Assembly (NCBI GenBank): GCA_963783855.1 | Contig: CAWAPE010000003.1 | Coordinates: 218,537 to 282,536 of the forward strand | DNA: 64,000 nt | Direction of reading: 5' to 3' | DNA from: JAKAGZ01 sp963783855 | GTDB taxonomy: Bacteria > Bacteroidota > Ignavibacteria > Ignavibacteriales > Ignavibacteriaceae | Shown here: in pieces, positions 25,491 to 36,000 of the stretch | Layout: every line of letters begins with the position of its first letter | Numbering within the stretch: position 1 is the stretch's first letter | Position numbers and translations under genes: made by a program | Notes under the pieces: model-generated | Told to the model about the DNA's origin: nothing | What the model saw: the letters and a program-made list of their open reading frames with translations, nothing else | The model's database searches: none

Positions 25491-25521
25491 ATCACTCTCT
25501 TCTAATAAGGAAGAGAGTGAT
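25491..25521 (-). terminator. Terminator of the DPP-IV-like gene
   Basis: ATCACTCTCTTC and GAAGAGAGTGAT form a 12-base-pair stem around a 7-base loop, and on the minus strand the stem is followed by ATTTTTTCC. It starts 11 bases after the stop of the peptidase gene. Confidence 0.85.
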
Positions 25522-25532
25522 TAATGTCTAAC

Positions 25533-27794
25533 CTATTTTGAACCCGCCGGCAAATTATGATATAAGTAGTTTGTTAATAGAGTATACAAGTGTAACCTTG
25601 TACCCGCTCCCTCGTAAATTCCGTGGGATCTGTTCGGATACTCCATCATTGAAAACGTCTTGTTATATTTAACTAATTCATTTATTAATCTCTCCGTATT
25701 CTGATAATGAACATTATCGTCACCGGAACCATGAACAACCAGTAAATTACCTTTTAACTGGTGAGCATATGTTAATGGCGCGGATTCTTTGTACCCGTCA
25801 GCATTATCGGCAGGTAGCCCCATATATCGTTCTGAATAGATTGTATCATACAGGCGCTCATCTGTAACAGGAGCCACAGCCATGCCTGTGTTAAATATAT
25901 CGGGATAACGGAACATTAAGTTTAATGTAGAAACAGCGCCACCGCTCCAGCCCCAGACGCCGATTCTGGTAGCATCAACAAAACTATAATTATCGATAAT
26001 TCCTTTCATTGCGTCAGCCTGGTCTTTTGAAGTAACACCACCGACGTTTTTATACAGGTATTTTCTGAATTCACGTCCTCTGGGAGCCGGAGTACCGCGA
26101 TTATCAACACTCATTACAATATAGCCATGCTGGGCCAGCATTAAATACCATAAGTAATTAAAACCACCCCATCTGTCAACCACCGTCTGGGCGGCCGGAT
26201 GTCCATATAAATAATAGAGAACCGGGTATTTTTTTTCGGGATCAAAATTAGGAGGCTTAACCATCCACCCGTCTAATTTAAGATTGTTACCAATATCCAC
26301 TTTAAAGAATTCAACAGGCAATTTCTTTAAAGCATTAATTGTTTCTTTTAGCTTTTCATTTGTAACAAGTGATCTTACAACTTTATGTGATGGCAATTCA
26401 ACAAGATCAGTAGTATTTGGTGTGTTAATATTTGAGAAATTATGAATTGCATAATTTGAACCATCAGAAACCTGGTAGGAGTTTGTTCCACTTAACTCTT
26501 TTGGTGTTATTTGCTCAATAGTTCCTTTCCCATCCAGTGAAACTCTGAATAAATATCTTTGAGTAGGGTTTTCAGGTGAAGCAATATAATAGATCCATCC
26601 ATTATCAAAATCGATGGATTCAATTGCTATTACATCAAAGTTACCCGGTGTTAATAATTTCACATTTTCCCCATCTCTGGATACATCATAAACGTGTCTC
26701 CACCCATCACGCTCACTAACCCAGGTAAAATTTTTGCCATCATTGAACCAGTGCATATCATCATTTACATCGATCCAGGCTTTGTCATTTTCTGTAAGAA
26801 TTATTTTTGTATCTCCTGATTTTATGTCGCATAGCATTATGTCAAGTTTATTTTGCAAACGATTTAAATGCTGCACATAAATTTCATCGGAATTTCCTGT
26901 CCAGTCCATTCTTGCGATATAATTATTACGTGAATCACCCGGCACCTTCATCCATATTGTTTCACCACCGTCTGCGCTTACAACTCCAACTTTGCATGCT
27001 GAGTTTGTTGTTCCTGCTTTAGGATATTGAACAGGGATTGTATAAGAATAGATTGAATCGGTAGTATTGATCATTAAAAACTCGCCAATACCGGATGCAT
27101 CAAGTTGCCAGTAAGCAATATGTTTGCTATCAGGGCTCCATCTGAATCCATCACGATCATCAAGCTCTTCCTCATAAACCCAGTCAAATGTACCGTTAAT
27201 TGTAGTCTTAGAACCGTCAAATGTAAGCTGTGTAATTTTTCCATCAGAAAGATTTTGTACAAAAACATTATGCTCACTTACATAAGCTACTTTTTTATTA
27301 TCAGGTGAAAACTTAGTAAACATTAAAGAAGACTCTGGAGCATTGCCTCCTAATTTCATTAATTTTTTAGTGCTAAGATTCAATACCCAATAATCACCCC
27401 GGGTATTATATCTCCAAACACGTGCAGTATTCGTAAAAATCAGCAACATGTTTTTATCCGGTGACCATTCATAATTGGAAATTGCTAAAGCTGTTGTATC
27501 GTCTTCCGGAATTAAGAGGCTTGCAGAAACAAGTATTTCTCTGTCTCCTGATTCTGTATCATATTTGATAATATCTCTCGCATCCTTAACATCTTCAGAA
27601 CTTTCAAGAGATGTATAGCCTTTGCCATTATCCAGAAATCGAACAGGACCGAACCTTTCGCTGGAAAAACTTCCCCTTTCAAATAATCTTTCCAGAGTTA
27701 TAATTGACTTATCTTCTTTCTTTTCCTGTGCTAAAACAGGTTGAATATAGTAGAAGATGATAAGCAGTATCAGAAGTTTTTTTAAGTAGTTCAT
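25533..27794 (-). CDS. Dipeptidyl-peptidase IV-like S9 peptidase, exported
   Basis: 753 residues with an N-terminal signal sequence (LLILLIIFYYIQPVLAQ). The N-terminal two thirds form a DPP-IV beta-propeller (for example FDWVYEEELDDRDGFRWSPD, the double-Glu segment that reads the substrate N-terminus). The C-terminal alpha/beta hydrolase domain holds Ser617 (GWSGG), Asp692 (GSGDDNVH) and His724 (PNRSHGIY). It should release dipeptides, often Xaa-Pro, in the periplasm. It is transcribed alone, divergent from the response-regulator gene. Confidence 0.93.
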   Translation of the reverse strand: MNYLKKLLILLIIFYYIQPVLAQEKKEDKSIITLERLFERGSFSSERFGPVRFLDNGKGYTSLESSEDVKDARDIIKYDTESGDREILVSASLLIPEDDTTALAISNYEWSPDKNMLLIFTNTARVWRYNTRGDYWVLNLSTKKLMKLGGNAPESSLMFTKFSPDNKKVAYVSEHNVFVQNLSDGKITQLTFDGSKTTINGTFDWVYEEELDDRDGFRWSPDSKHIAYWQLDASGIGEFLMINTTDSIYSYTIPVQYPKAGTTNSACKVGVVSADGGETIWMKVPGDSRNNYIARMDWTGNSDEIYVQHLNRLQNKLDIMLCDIKSGDTKIILTENDKAWIDVNDDMHWFNDGKNFTWVSERDGWRHVYDVSRDGENVKLLTPGNFDVIAIESIDFDNGWIYYIASPENPTQRYLFRVSLDGKGTIEQITPKELSGTNSYQVSDGSNYAIHNFSNINTPNTTDLVELPSHKVVRSLVTNEKLKETINALKKLPVEFFKVDIGNNLKLDGWMVKPPNFDPEKKYPVLYYLYGHPAAQTVVDRWGGFNYLWYLMLAQHGYIVMSVDNRGTPAPRGREFRKYLYKNVGGVTSKDQADAMKGIIDNYSFVDATRIGVWGWSGGAVSTLNLMFRYPDIFNTGMAVAPVTDERLYDTIYSERYMGLPADNADGYKESAPLTYAHQLKGNLLVVHGSGDDNVHYQNTERLINELVKYNKTFSMMEYPNRSHGIYEGAGTRLHLYTLLTNYLYHNLPAGSK

Positions 27795-28147
27795 ACTACC
27801 CTCACTTAATGATTTGGAAATACTGATGTTAATTATAATTACCCGCTGTAAAACCTATCTGTAATTTAAGGTGGTTGTTGGAAGCCGCAGATAAGAAATA
27901 AGACAAATATTTCACGTCCCCTTTTAGAATTGAATTGTCACGAGTTATAATTTCAAAACTTAAAATCACGAAAAAATAGCTCGAAAACAATTTTTTATTG
28001 ATAAATGGCAGTAAAAATAAAACCTTATTAGAGCCATAAAACCATCATTTTAAGAAAGTTACAGTAACTTTATCAGAGCCCCTACCGATATTTTTCATCT
28101 TATTTTCATATTTTTTAAATAAGTTTTCCTCATTAGAAAGGAAAGAA
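27795..28147. other. Divergent intergenic region
   Basis: 353 bases between the DPP-IV-like gene (leftward) and the response regulator (rightward). I see no ORF or RNA gene. It is AT-rich and must hold both promoters. A palindrome at 28055-28071 is listed separately. GAAAGGAAAG at 28137-28146 is the Shine-Dalgarno of the response regulator. Confidence 0.6.
28055..28071. promoter_or_regulatory. Perfect palindrome, candidate operator
   Basis: AAAGTTAC-A-GTAACTTT: two 8-base arms around one base, 77 bases upstream of the response-regulator start. Position and symmetry suit a dimeric regulator, perhaps the OmpR-type protein encoded next, although OmpR-type sites are usually direct repeats. No T run follows, so it is not a terminator. 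Confidence 0.4.
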
Positions 28148-28825
28148 GTGCGAATATTACTTATAGAAGACGATAAAAAAATAGTTTCGGCTTTATCCCG
28201 GGGATTAAAAGGAGAAAGTTTTGCTGTTGATGCTGCATATGATGGGCTGAAAGGGGAAGAACTGGCAAAAATTAATAAATATGATATTATAATCCTTGAT
28301 CTAATGCTTCCTAAACAGGATGGATTACAGACATGTAAAAATCTAAGAATAGATAAAATAACAACACCAATAATTATGCTAACGGCACTCGATGATGTGG
28401 ATGATAAAATAAAAGGATTAGATACCGGGGCAGATGATTATCTTGTAAAACCTTTTCATTTTGGTGAACTTCTGGCAAGAGTAAGATCACTTGTCAGGAG
28501 AAATTCTAAGATTAGAACAACTACAATTGAATTCTACGGTCTTAAGCTTGATCTCAATACGCATAAAGCCTTTAGAAGAACCACAGAAATATCACTGACA
28601 AGCAAGGAATTTGCGCTTCTGGAATTATTTATGATGAATCCTGATAAAATACTTTCAAGGTCGGAAATTTCAGAGCACTTGTGGGATATGAATTTTGATC
28701 CTAAAAGTAACGTGATTGATTCATTTGTAAAATATTTAAGACAAAAAATTGATAAAAATTTTGATGCTCCGTTAATTCACACAGTACGCGGTACAGGATA
28801 TATTTTCTCAGAGCGAAAACCATAA
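28148..28825 (+). CDS. OmpR/PhoB-family response regulator
   Basis: 225 residues: an N-terminal receiver domain with phospho-acceptor Asp51 (IIILDLMLPKQDG), acidic Asp8/Asp9 and Lys in LVKPF, then a C-terminal winged helix (LTSKEFALLELFMMNPDKIL; TVRGTGYIF). GTG start with GAAAGGAAAG upstream. The last base of its stop overlaps the ATG of the kinase gene (28825). With the kinase it likely controls the downstream PepSY-like and efflux genes. Confidence 0.95.
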   Translation: MRILLIEDDKKIVSALSRGLKGESFAVDAAYDGLKGEELAKINKYDIIILDLMLPKQDGLQTCKNLRIDKITTPIIMLTALDDVDDKIKGLDTGADDYLVKPFHFGELLARVRSLVRRNSKIRTTTIEFYGLKLDLNTHKAFRRTTEISLTSKEFALLELFMMNPDKILSRSEISEHLWDMNFDPKSNVIDSFVKYLRQKIDKNFDAPLIHTVRGTGYIFSERKP

Positions 28826-30219
28826 TGCTTTCTATTAAATTAAAAATTGTTTTAGCCTATACATTAATATTCGGGATATTACTCTCTCTTTTTGCGCTTA
28901 TTATTTATCACAGCACTGAGAAAGCGGACCTGGCCAAACTGGATACAAAATTGAGAAGCTATTCGCTGTTACTTCAATCAGAAATAGAAGAACAAAGCAG
29001 AGAAGATAATGGCTTTAATTACAAAGATTTTAAATCTGTTGGAACAGATGGATTGAAGAGAACGAGGTTCCAGTTTTTTGATAAAAACGGCAAAATGATT
29101 ATCGGCGATACAATAATTGTAAAACCCGATACAAAATCAATTAGTTCGTTCTTAAACGGGTCGGACAAATTTGATAAAATTAAAATAGATGGACACCGGT
29201 CGCGAATCTATTATGCTCCTGTTGAAATTGACGAAAAGACGGATCACATTCTTGTGGTCTCCTCATCTCTTGATGAAGTGCACGAAGATTTAGAAAGATT
29301 GCTGCTGCTTTTTTTAATTATCATTCCTTCAGGATTAATTTTAGCGGGGCTCTCTGCTTACTGGATAGCAAAAAAAGCCTTTAGCCCGGTTAATAATATG
29401 ATAAACACGGCCAATGAAATAAGTGCCTACAGTCTCGACAAGAGACTGGATGTTCCTCAAACAAATGATGAGGTCAAAGCTCTCAGCATTACATTAAATT
29501 CGATGATTGACAGGCTTGATAAAACTTTCAGAAGTCACAGGCAATTTATTGCAGATGCTTCACACGAAATACGCACTCCCTTAACAGTAATTCAAACCGA
29601 ACTTGAACTGGCATTGAAAAAAGTTAACGATGTGGATTCAAAAGAGAGTATAAAAATCTCTCTCGCTGAAATTGAAAACCTAAGCAAATTAACCAATTCA
29701 TTATTAACACTTGCAAAAATTGACGCGCAAAAAAATAAACTTGAAATAAGTAATGTCAGGTTAGACGAATTAATCCTCGATTGTGTACAGATGTTAAAAC
29801 CTTTTGCAGACCTTAATGAAAATAAAATTAACATTTCAATTAATGAAGTTGTTGAATTGAATGTTGACAGGGAAAAGATTAAGAGTGTGATAGTTAATGT
29901 GCTGGATAATGCGATCAAATATTCGGAAAAAGGTAAAGAAATATCTATTTCGTTAATTAAGAAAAATCCGGACCTTGTAATAATAAAAATAGTAGATAAT
30001 GGGGCGGGAATTGCAGAATCTGATTTGCCGCATATTTTTGAAAGGTTTTACCGTTCAAACGAAATCCGCTCATCTGTTGAAGGTAACGGATTAGGACTTG
30101 CAATAACAAAGGAATTTGTTGAAATGCACGGAGGTAAGATTATCATAAAAAGTGCCCCGGGTAAGGGGACTGCTTTTAAAATAAAATTGCCGCTTCGCAG
30201 GTTTTCCACACTAAAATAG
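28825..30219 (+). CDS. Sensor histidine kinase of the two-component pair
   Basis: 464 residues. Membrane segment 1 is at about residues 6-28, a periplasmic sensor part follows, membrane segment 2 (LLLLFLIIIPSGLILAGL) is at about 157-176, then HAMP, HisKA with His247 (ASHEIRTPLTVIQ) and a HATPase domain (NVLDNAIKYSEKG; VDNGAGI; GNGLGLAI). It phosphorylates the response regulator encoded just upstream. The signal it senses is not evident from the sequence. Confidence 0.94.
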   Translation: MLSIKLKIVLAYTLIFGILLSLFALIIYHSTEKADLAKLDTKLRSYSLLLQSEIEEQSREDNGFNYKDFKSVGTDGLKRTRFQFFDKNGKMIIGDTIIVKPDTKSISSFLNGSDKFDKIKIDGHRSRIYYAPVEIDEKTDHILVVSSSLDEVHEDLERLLLLFLIIIPSGLILAGLSAYWIAKKAFSPVNNMINTANEISAYSLDKRLDVPQTNDEVKALSITLNSMIDRLDKTFRSHRQFIADASHEIRTPLTVIQTELELALKKVNDVDSKESIKISLAEIENLSKLTNSLLTLAKIDAQKNKLEISNVRLDELILDCVQMLKPFADLNENKINISINEVVELNVDREKIKSVIVNVLDNAIKYSEKGKEISISLIKKNPDLVIIKIVDNGAGIAESDLPHIFERFYRSNEIRSSVEGNGLGLAITKEFVEMHGGKIIIKSAPGKGTAFKIKLPLRRFSTLK

Positions 30220-30299
30220 TCCCTTTTTCATCTTACGTTCATTTTCTCTCCCTAACTTTGTAGTATATCAAATGTTAAATAATTAAAAGGAGAGCCACA

Positions 30300-30809
30300 A
30301 TGAGGATTCAATCAATTAAGATGTCTTTAATTCTTGCAGTTTTTTTGACATGCCTCGCAGTTTCGGGGTTATTTGCGCAAGAAACTAAGATACAAGAGAA
30401 AGATTTACCACCGGCTGTTACAAGGGCATTTCAGACTGCATTTCCCGGGGCTAAAATATTAGGAACAGCAAAAGAGATTGAAAAAGGCATTACCTATTTT
30501 GAAATTGAGAGTAAAGACGGTAAAGTAAGGCGCGATCTGCTTTACACCCAAGATGGGAAAGTTGCTGAAATTGAAGAAGCTTTAACTGCTGAAACAATAC
30601 CGGGTTTTGTAAAAAAATCTATAGAGAAAAAATTTAAGGATGTTGAATACAAAAAAGGCGAGAAAAATGTAAGGAACTCTGTAACGAAATATGAGGTTAT
30701 TATTGAAGCATCAGAGGTAAAATATGAAGTGGTATGTAACATGAATGGGAAAATCATTAAAACCACTAAACTGAAAAACAACGAATCTGATGAAAGTGAT
30801 AATGATTAA
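30300..30809 (+). CDS. Exported PepSY-like protein
   Basis: 169 residues with a signal sequence (SLILAVFLTCLAVSGLFAQ). The rest resembles the PepSY-like/DUF2874 family of periplasmic proteins: LPPAVTRAFQTAFPGAKILG followed by EIESKDGKVRRDLLYTQDG, and a second similar half. Such proteins are often encoded beside two-component systems in Bacteroidota. AAAAGGAGAG lies just before the ATG, and TAACTTTG at 30253-30260 resembles the Bacteroidota -7 element TAnnTTTG. Function is unknown; binding of a ligand sensed by the kinase is inference. Confidence 0.75.
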   Translation: MRIQSIKMSLILAVFLTCLAVSGLFAQETKIQEKDLPPAVTRAFQTAFPGAKILGTAKEIEKGITYFEIESKDGKVRRDLLYTQDGKVAEIEEALTAETIPGFVKKSIEKKFKDVEYKKGEKNVRNSVTKYEVIIEASEVKYEVVCNMNGKIIKTTKLKNNESDESDND

Positions 30810-30867
30810 CTTTTGCTTTATCAGTATATATCATAAATATACAAAACAAAAATCTGTGGATATATAA

Positions 30868-32136
30868 ATGATTAAGAATATTATATTAACCTTTTTATTC
30901 TTTAGTAATCTATTATTTGCACAGTACAATCTGAATTACTTTGTAAATAAAGCATTTCAAAATTCTCCGGTCCTGCACGATTATCAGAACCAGGGCCGGA
31001 TTACTAAATTACAGTCTAATTTAGATGAAGCAAAAAACTCAGCTTTTAAAGTATCTTTAACTGCCAATTACCTTTTTGCTCCATACTTTAATAATAATGG
31101 AAAAATCCTTTCTACAAACCCTGACCCGAAAGCTATCGGATACGATGCCGGAATTACAAACGGCGGTCTTTATTCGGCACAAATTAATTTTGAAAAAGAC
31201 ATCCTCAACGGCGGTCTTCTGGATGCTTTGCAGCAGCAACGCCTGACTCTTGATAAAACATATCAAAATAAATCACTGGAAGAAAAACACGCACTTAAAA
31301 AAGAAGTTACAGACCAATACCTGAATTCATTACAGCAACTAAAACTGTACAACCTTGAGGTTAAAACTGTAAATAATTTGCAGGACCAGCTCAGCATTAC
31401 GGGAGATCTTGTAAAAAATGGCTATGCAAAAGCACAGGATTATCTTTTACTAAAAGTAGAACTGAAAACGCGGCAGATCAACCTCAATGAAACCTGGCAA
31501 AATTACAAGACGGGTCTTTCACAATTATATTCTATTTGTGGGATTACAGATACTCAAATTGTAAAAATTGATAGTGTAAATCTTGTGAAAAACGTAAACA
31601 GTAGAGAGAAATCAAACTTTCTCACTAAGTTTTACCTGGACAGCCTGAACACTGCAAGTCAACAAAAATTATTTGAAACAAAATATCAGCCACAGGTTGG
31701 TTTGTTTTTTAATGCCGGTCTGAATGCTGTGGAACTTGATAATATTCAAAGAAAATTCGGAATGAGTGCTGGAATAAATTTTTCTTTGCCGATCCTTGAT
31801 GGGGGACAAAAAGATATAACCAGGCAACAAACACTTATTACAGAAAAAAACTTAACCTATTACAGGAATTTTCTTTCTAATAATATTACCAGTCGGTTAA
31901 AAAATTCGGAAGAAAAAATATTATCATTGAAAAGCAATCTTGGTTCGATGGAAGAACAGATGGATGATTACCAAAATCTGATAAGAATTTCTAAAAAACA
32001 GCTCGAACAGGGTAATCTTTCAATGATTAATTACCTGGCTCTTTTAAGAAATTATATTGATCTACAGAAAAGCCTAATAAACACCCGGATCAGTTATCAA
32101 GCAGAAATTAATAATTACAATTACTGGAATTGGTAG
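30868..32136 (+). CDS. TolC-family outer membrane efflux protein
   Basis: 422 residues with a signal sequence (IILTFLFFSNLLFAQ). Long amphipathic helical stretches with repeat structure (LQQQRLTLDKTYQNKSLEEK; LKVELKTRQINLNETWQNYK) and a second half with GISAGINFSLP-like GMSAGINFSLPILDGGQ fit the TolC barrel-and-tunnel fold. It is followed by one base and then the membrane-fusion protein gene, so the three genes form one tripartite pump operon. Confidence 0.88.
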   Translation: MIKNIILTFLFFSNLLFAQYNLNYFVNKAFQNSPVLHDYQNQGRITKLQSNLDEAKNSAFKVSLTANYLFAPYFNNNGKILSTNPDPKAIGYDAGITNGGLYSAQINFEKDILNGGLLDALQQQRLTLDKTYQNKSLEEKHALKKEVTDQYLNSLQQLKLYNLEVKTVNNLQDQLSITGDLVKNGYAKAQDYLLLKVELKTRQINLNETWQNYKTGLSQLYSICGITDTQIVKIDSVNLVKNVNSREKSNFLTKFYLDSLNTASQQKLFETKYQPQVGLFFNAGLNAVELDNIQRKFGMSAGINFSLPILDGGQKDITRQQTLITEKNLTYYRNFLSNNITSRLKNSEEKILSLKSNLGSMEEQMDDYQNLIRISKKQLEQGNLSMINYLALLRNYIDLQKSLINTRISYQAEINNYNYWNW

Positions 32137-32137
32137 A

Positions 32138-33076
32138 ATGAAATATCTCAATAGAATCTCGATAAAAATATTTTATACTCTCATCTTGTTATCTATTCCG
32201 CTGTTGCTGATATCCTGTTCGGGAAATGTAAACAAGAAGGAAAATAATGCTATAAGTGGTACGCCTGTATCAATAACTACTCCGGTTGTGATGAATTTGC
32301 AAGATGATCTAAAACTGAATGCGAATGTAATTTTTCTGAATAAAGAGATGGTCAGAGTTCCTTTCCCGGGATTTATAGAAAAAATTTATAAAAATATTGG
32401 TGATGAAGTTAATCCGGGTGATGTTTTATTCAGAGTTAAAACCAAAGAATCCGCCGCTTCTGATAGCCTTAAGATAAAGATTGGGGATAAAATATTTGAC
32501 GGCTCTGTTTTGATCGGAGCCAAAACAAGGGGTGTGCTGACAGAATTAAATTATCACAAAGGTGATTTCATTTCTGAGGGTGAGCAATTAGCTATTGTCT
32601 CAAACCCAAATTCCTTGCGAATAAAATTAAACGTTCCATTTGAAGATGCACAGAAAATTAAGGTCGGAAATAATTGTGATGTAGATTTGCCTGGCGGAGA
32701 ACAACTGACAGGCTATATCGAAAAAAAAGTCCCGTCTGTTGATCCATCAACACAGACACAAACATTTCTAATTAAATTAAAAAGCCATAAAGAACTCCCG
32801 GAAAATCTAAATGTTATTACAAAGATACCATTTAGATCTTTTAAGGATGCTACAGTTGTTCCCAAAAGTGCTGTAATGACAAATGTTACTGAAGACGTAT
32901 TCTGGATAATGAAACTCTTAAATGATACTACAGCGGTAAGAATAGATATAAACAAGGGAATTGAGACCGAAAGCCTGGTTCAAATTCTTTCTCCAAAATT
33001 AAATGTCTCGGATAAGATTATTTCGTCAGGCTCTTATGGATTGCCGGATACAGCTAAGGTTGAGGTTATTAAATGA
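32138..33076 (+). CDS. RND efflux membrane-fusion protein, lipoprotein
   Basis: 312 residues. A signal sequence ends in a lipobox (LLISC), so it is probably anchored by lipid to the inner membrane. HlyD/AcrA features: the biotinyl-like hairpin halves FIEKIYKNIGDEVNPGDVLF and GVLTELNYHKGDFISEGEQL, then a beta-barrel and a membrane-proximal part. It overlaps the RND gene by 4 bases (ATGA). The alpha-hairpin between the lipoyl halves is very short, which is a compact variant. Confidence 0.88.
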   Translation: MKYLNRISIKIFYTLILLSIPLLLISCSGNVNKKENNAISGTPVSITTPVVMNLQDDLKLNANVIFLNKEMVRVPFPGFIEKIYKNIGDEVNPGDVLFRVKTKESAASDSLKIKIGDKIFDGSVLIGAKTRGVLTELNYHKGDFISEGEQLAIVSNPNSLRIKLNVPFEDAQKIKVGNNCDVDLPGGEQLTGYIEKKVPSVDPSTQTQTFLIKLKSHKELPENLNVITKIPFRSFKDATVVPKSAVMTNVTEDVFWIMKLLNDTTAVRIDINKGIETESLVQILSPKLNVSDKIISSGSYGLPDTAKVEVIK

Positions 33077-36000
33077 GTGATTTTTATGTAAAATATAAAA
33101 GCCCCATAGCAGTTATACTGGTATTAATCTTATTGGGTGGAGTTTATTCATTTTTACATATCCAGTCTGCATTATTTCCAAACATTACTTTTCCTAAGAT
33201 CAAAATTATTGCCGATAATGGAGAACAACCAGTCGATAAAATGACGGTTGCTGTTACTGTACCTCTTGAAAATTCAATTAAAAAAGTTCCCGGTATTAAC
33301 TTGATCAGGAGCGCAACCAGCAGGGGGAGCTGCGAAATATCGGCATTCTTTAACTGGAATTCAGATATCAATTTAGATAAGCAAAGAATAGAATCCCGTA
33401 TTAATGAAATAAAACAAAACTTACCCCAGGGAATAAACATTTCTGTGGAAAGAATGAACCCCTCGATATTTCCTATCATGGGATTTTCGATTTCTGGAAA
33501 AGGTTACAGCCAGATAGATTTGCGAAATATTTCTGAATACACGATAAAACCATTTTTGTCAAGAATACAGGGTGTTTCTGAAGTTGGAGTCGGCGGTGGG
33601 AAGGTTCAGGAATATCATATAATTTTAAATGAAGCCAAACTCAGGAATCTGAAAATTACTCCCCAAACTGTTGCAAATGTCATTTCAGAATCTAATTTTA
33701 TTTCTTCTACAGGTTATATCGATAACTACGACAGGTTATATCTAACGCTCACCGAAGCTACTCAAAACAGTAAAGAAGATTTACAAAACCTTGTAATTCT
33801 AAATACCCCACAGAGAGCAATAAAACTGAAAGATATTTCTACTGTTAAAATTGGTTCGGAAAGAAGCTATGTGAGAATTAAAGCTAATGGTAAAATTGTT
33901 CCTACAATTCATATTCTAAAACAGCCAAACGCTAACCTGATAGATGTTGAAAAGGCTATCAATAAAGAACTTCCTAAACTTCAGAAAATTCTTCCCAAGG
34001 GAGTAACACTCACACCGTTTTATGATCAGGCAACTTTTGTCTCGGATGCAATAAGCAGTATAAGGGATGTTGTCTGGGTTGGTCTCTTATTAGCCATATT
34101 GATTACAATACTTTTTCTAAAATCATTCAAAGCAAGCTCTGTAATTTTAGTAACAATACCGATTACTTTATGTTTAACATTTATAGTCTTGTATTCAATC
34201 GGCTATACAATAAATATAATGACGATAGGTTCGATAGCGGCAGCCATCGGGCTTATAATTGATGATGCGATTGTAATTGTAGAACAAATACACCGTACAC
34301 ACGAAGAAAATCCGGATGAAAATAGTACCACTCTAGTTTCAAAAGCAATTAAATATTTACTTCCTGCAATGATCGGATCTTCGCTAAGCACTATTGTTAT
34401 TTTTCTTCCATTCGTTTTAATGGGTGGTATAGCTGGAGCATATTTCAACATATTGACAAACGCGATGATAATTACGCTGGTTTGTTCATTCTTTGTAACC
34501 TGGGTTGGCCTTCCGGTAATTTATCTTCTCTTTTCTAAGAAACACTCGGCTTTAAATAAAAAGACTGAAATTAAAAAAAGGAACTGGGTATATTTTTTTA
34601 TTTACAGGCCCGGACTTTCAATCCTATTTATTGCCATTTTAGTAGCAGGTACATACTATATTGTTCCCAAACTGCCATCTGGCTTTTTACCTCAAATGGA
34701 TGAAGGTTCTATAATTCTGGATTTTGCAAGTCCGCCCGGTACATCTTTGGAAGGGACTGACAGGATGTTGAATGTTGTAGATCAAATTTTGCAAACAACG
34801 CCTGAGGTAAAATCTTTCTCCCGCCAGATCGGGACACAAAATGGTTTTTTTATAACTGAACCAAACTACGGTGATTATACTATACAGCTGAGGAAAAATA
34901 GAGATTTAACTACGGACGAAGTTTCGGATAATATCAGGAAAAGAATTGAAGCAAAGTTGCCTGCTCTTCAGGTAGATTTTGGGCAGATTATTGAAGATAT
35001 GCTAGGTGATTTAATCAGTACAAGACAACCTATTTCAATAAAAGTTTTTGGTGATGACCAGGTTAAACTTAAAGAACTCACACAGCAGATTGCCGGTATT
35101 GTCCAGAATACACCGGGAACTGCGGATGTTTTTGACGGGATAACCATTGCAGGACCGAATATAATTTTCCAGCCAAAGAATGCCACTCTTGCCCAATACG
35201 GATTAACTCCCGGTCAATTACAAAATCAAATAAACACCAAAATAAAAGGGACTGTAGTTGGAAATGTTTTGGGGCAGAATCAGCTTATAAATATCAGGAT
35301 GTTTGACGGAAAACTGCTTAATTCTTTAGATGATATAAAAAATGGATATATATATCTAAATGACGGAAACGTTAAGCCAATAAAAGAATTTACAAATATA
35401 AAATTCATCAAAGGCGTTTCAGAAATTGACAGAGAAAATCTAAAACAGATGTATGATGTTGTTGCAAGATTAAATAATCGTGATCTTGGCAGCACCGTGA
35501 CTGAAATTCAGAAGAGAATTAGCAAGCAAGTGAAACTGCCGACAGGTTATGAAATCGTTTATGGTGGTGCTTATCAGCAGCAGCAGAAAGCATTCAGCGA
35601 TTTAATGACTATACTTATTTTAGCCATTTTATTAGTTTTTACAGTTACCTTGTTTCTTTTTAGAAAGATCAGGATTTCTATATCAATAATACTTATTGCA
35701 ATTTTAGGAATTGCCGGGAGCTTTTTAGCTTTATTAGTTACAGGCACACCCCTTAATGTAGGAAGCTACACAGGAATTATTATGATTGTGGGAATAATAG
35801 GGGAAAATTCAATATTTATTTACCTGCAATATCTAAATGAAAAAAAGAAAGATATTCTAAAAGAAGATGCAATAGTTAATTCAATATCTCTCAGGTTTCG
35901 ACCTACGCTTATGACTGCTTTTGGTGCAATAATTGCACTACTGCCTCTGGCAATAGGGATAGGAACCGGCGCGCAAATGCACCAGCCGCTTGCGATTGCT

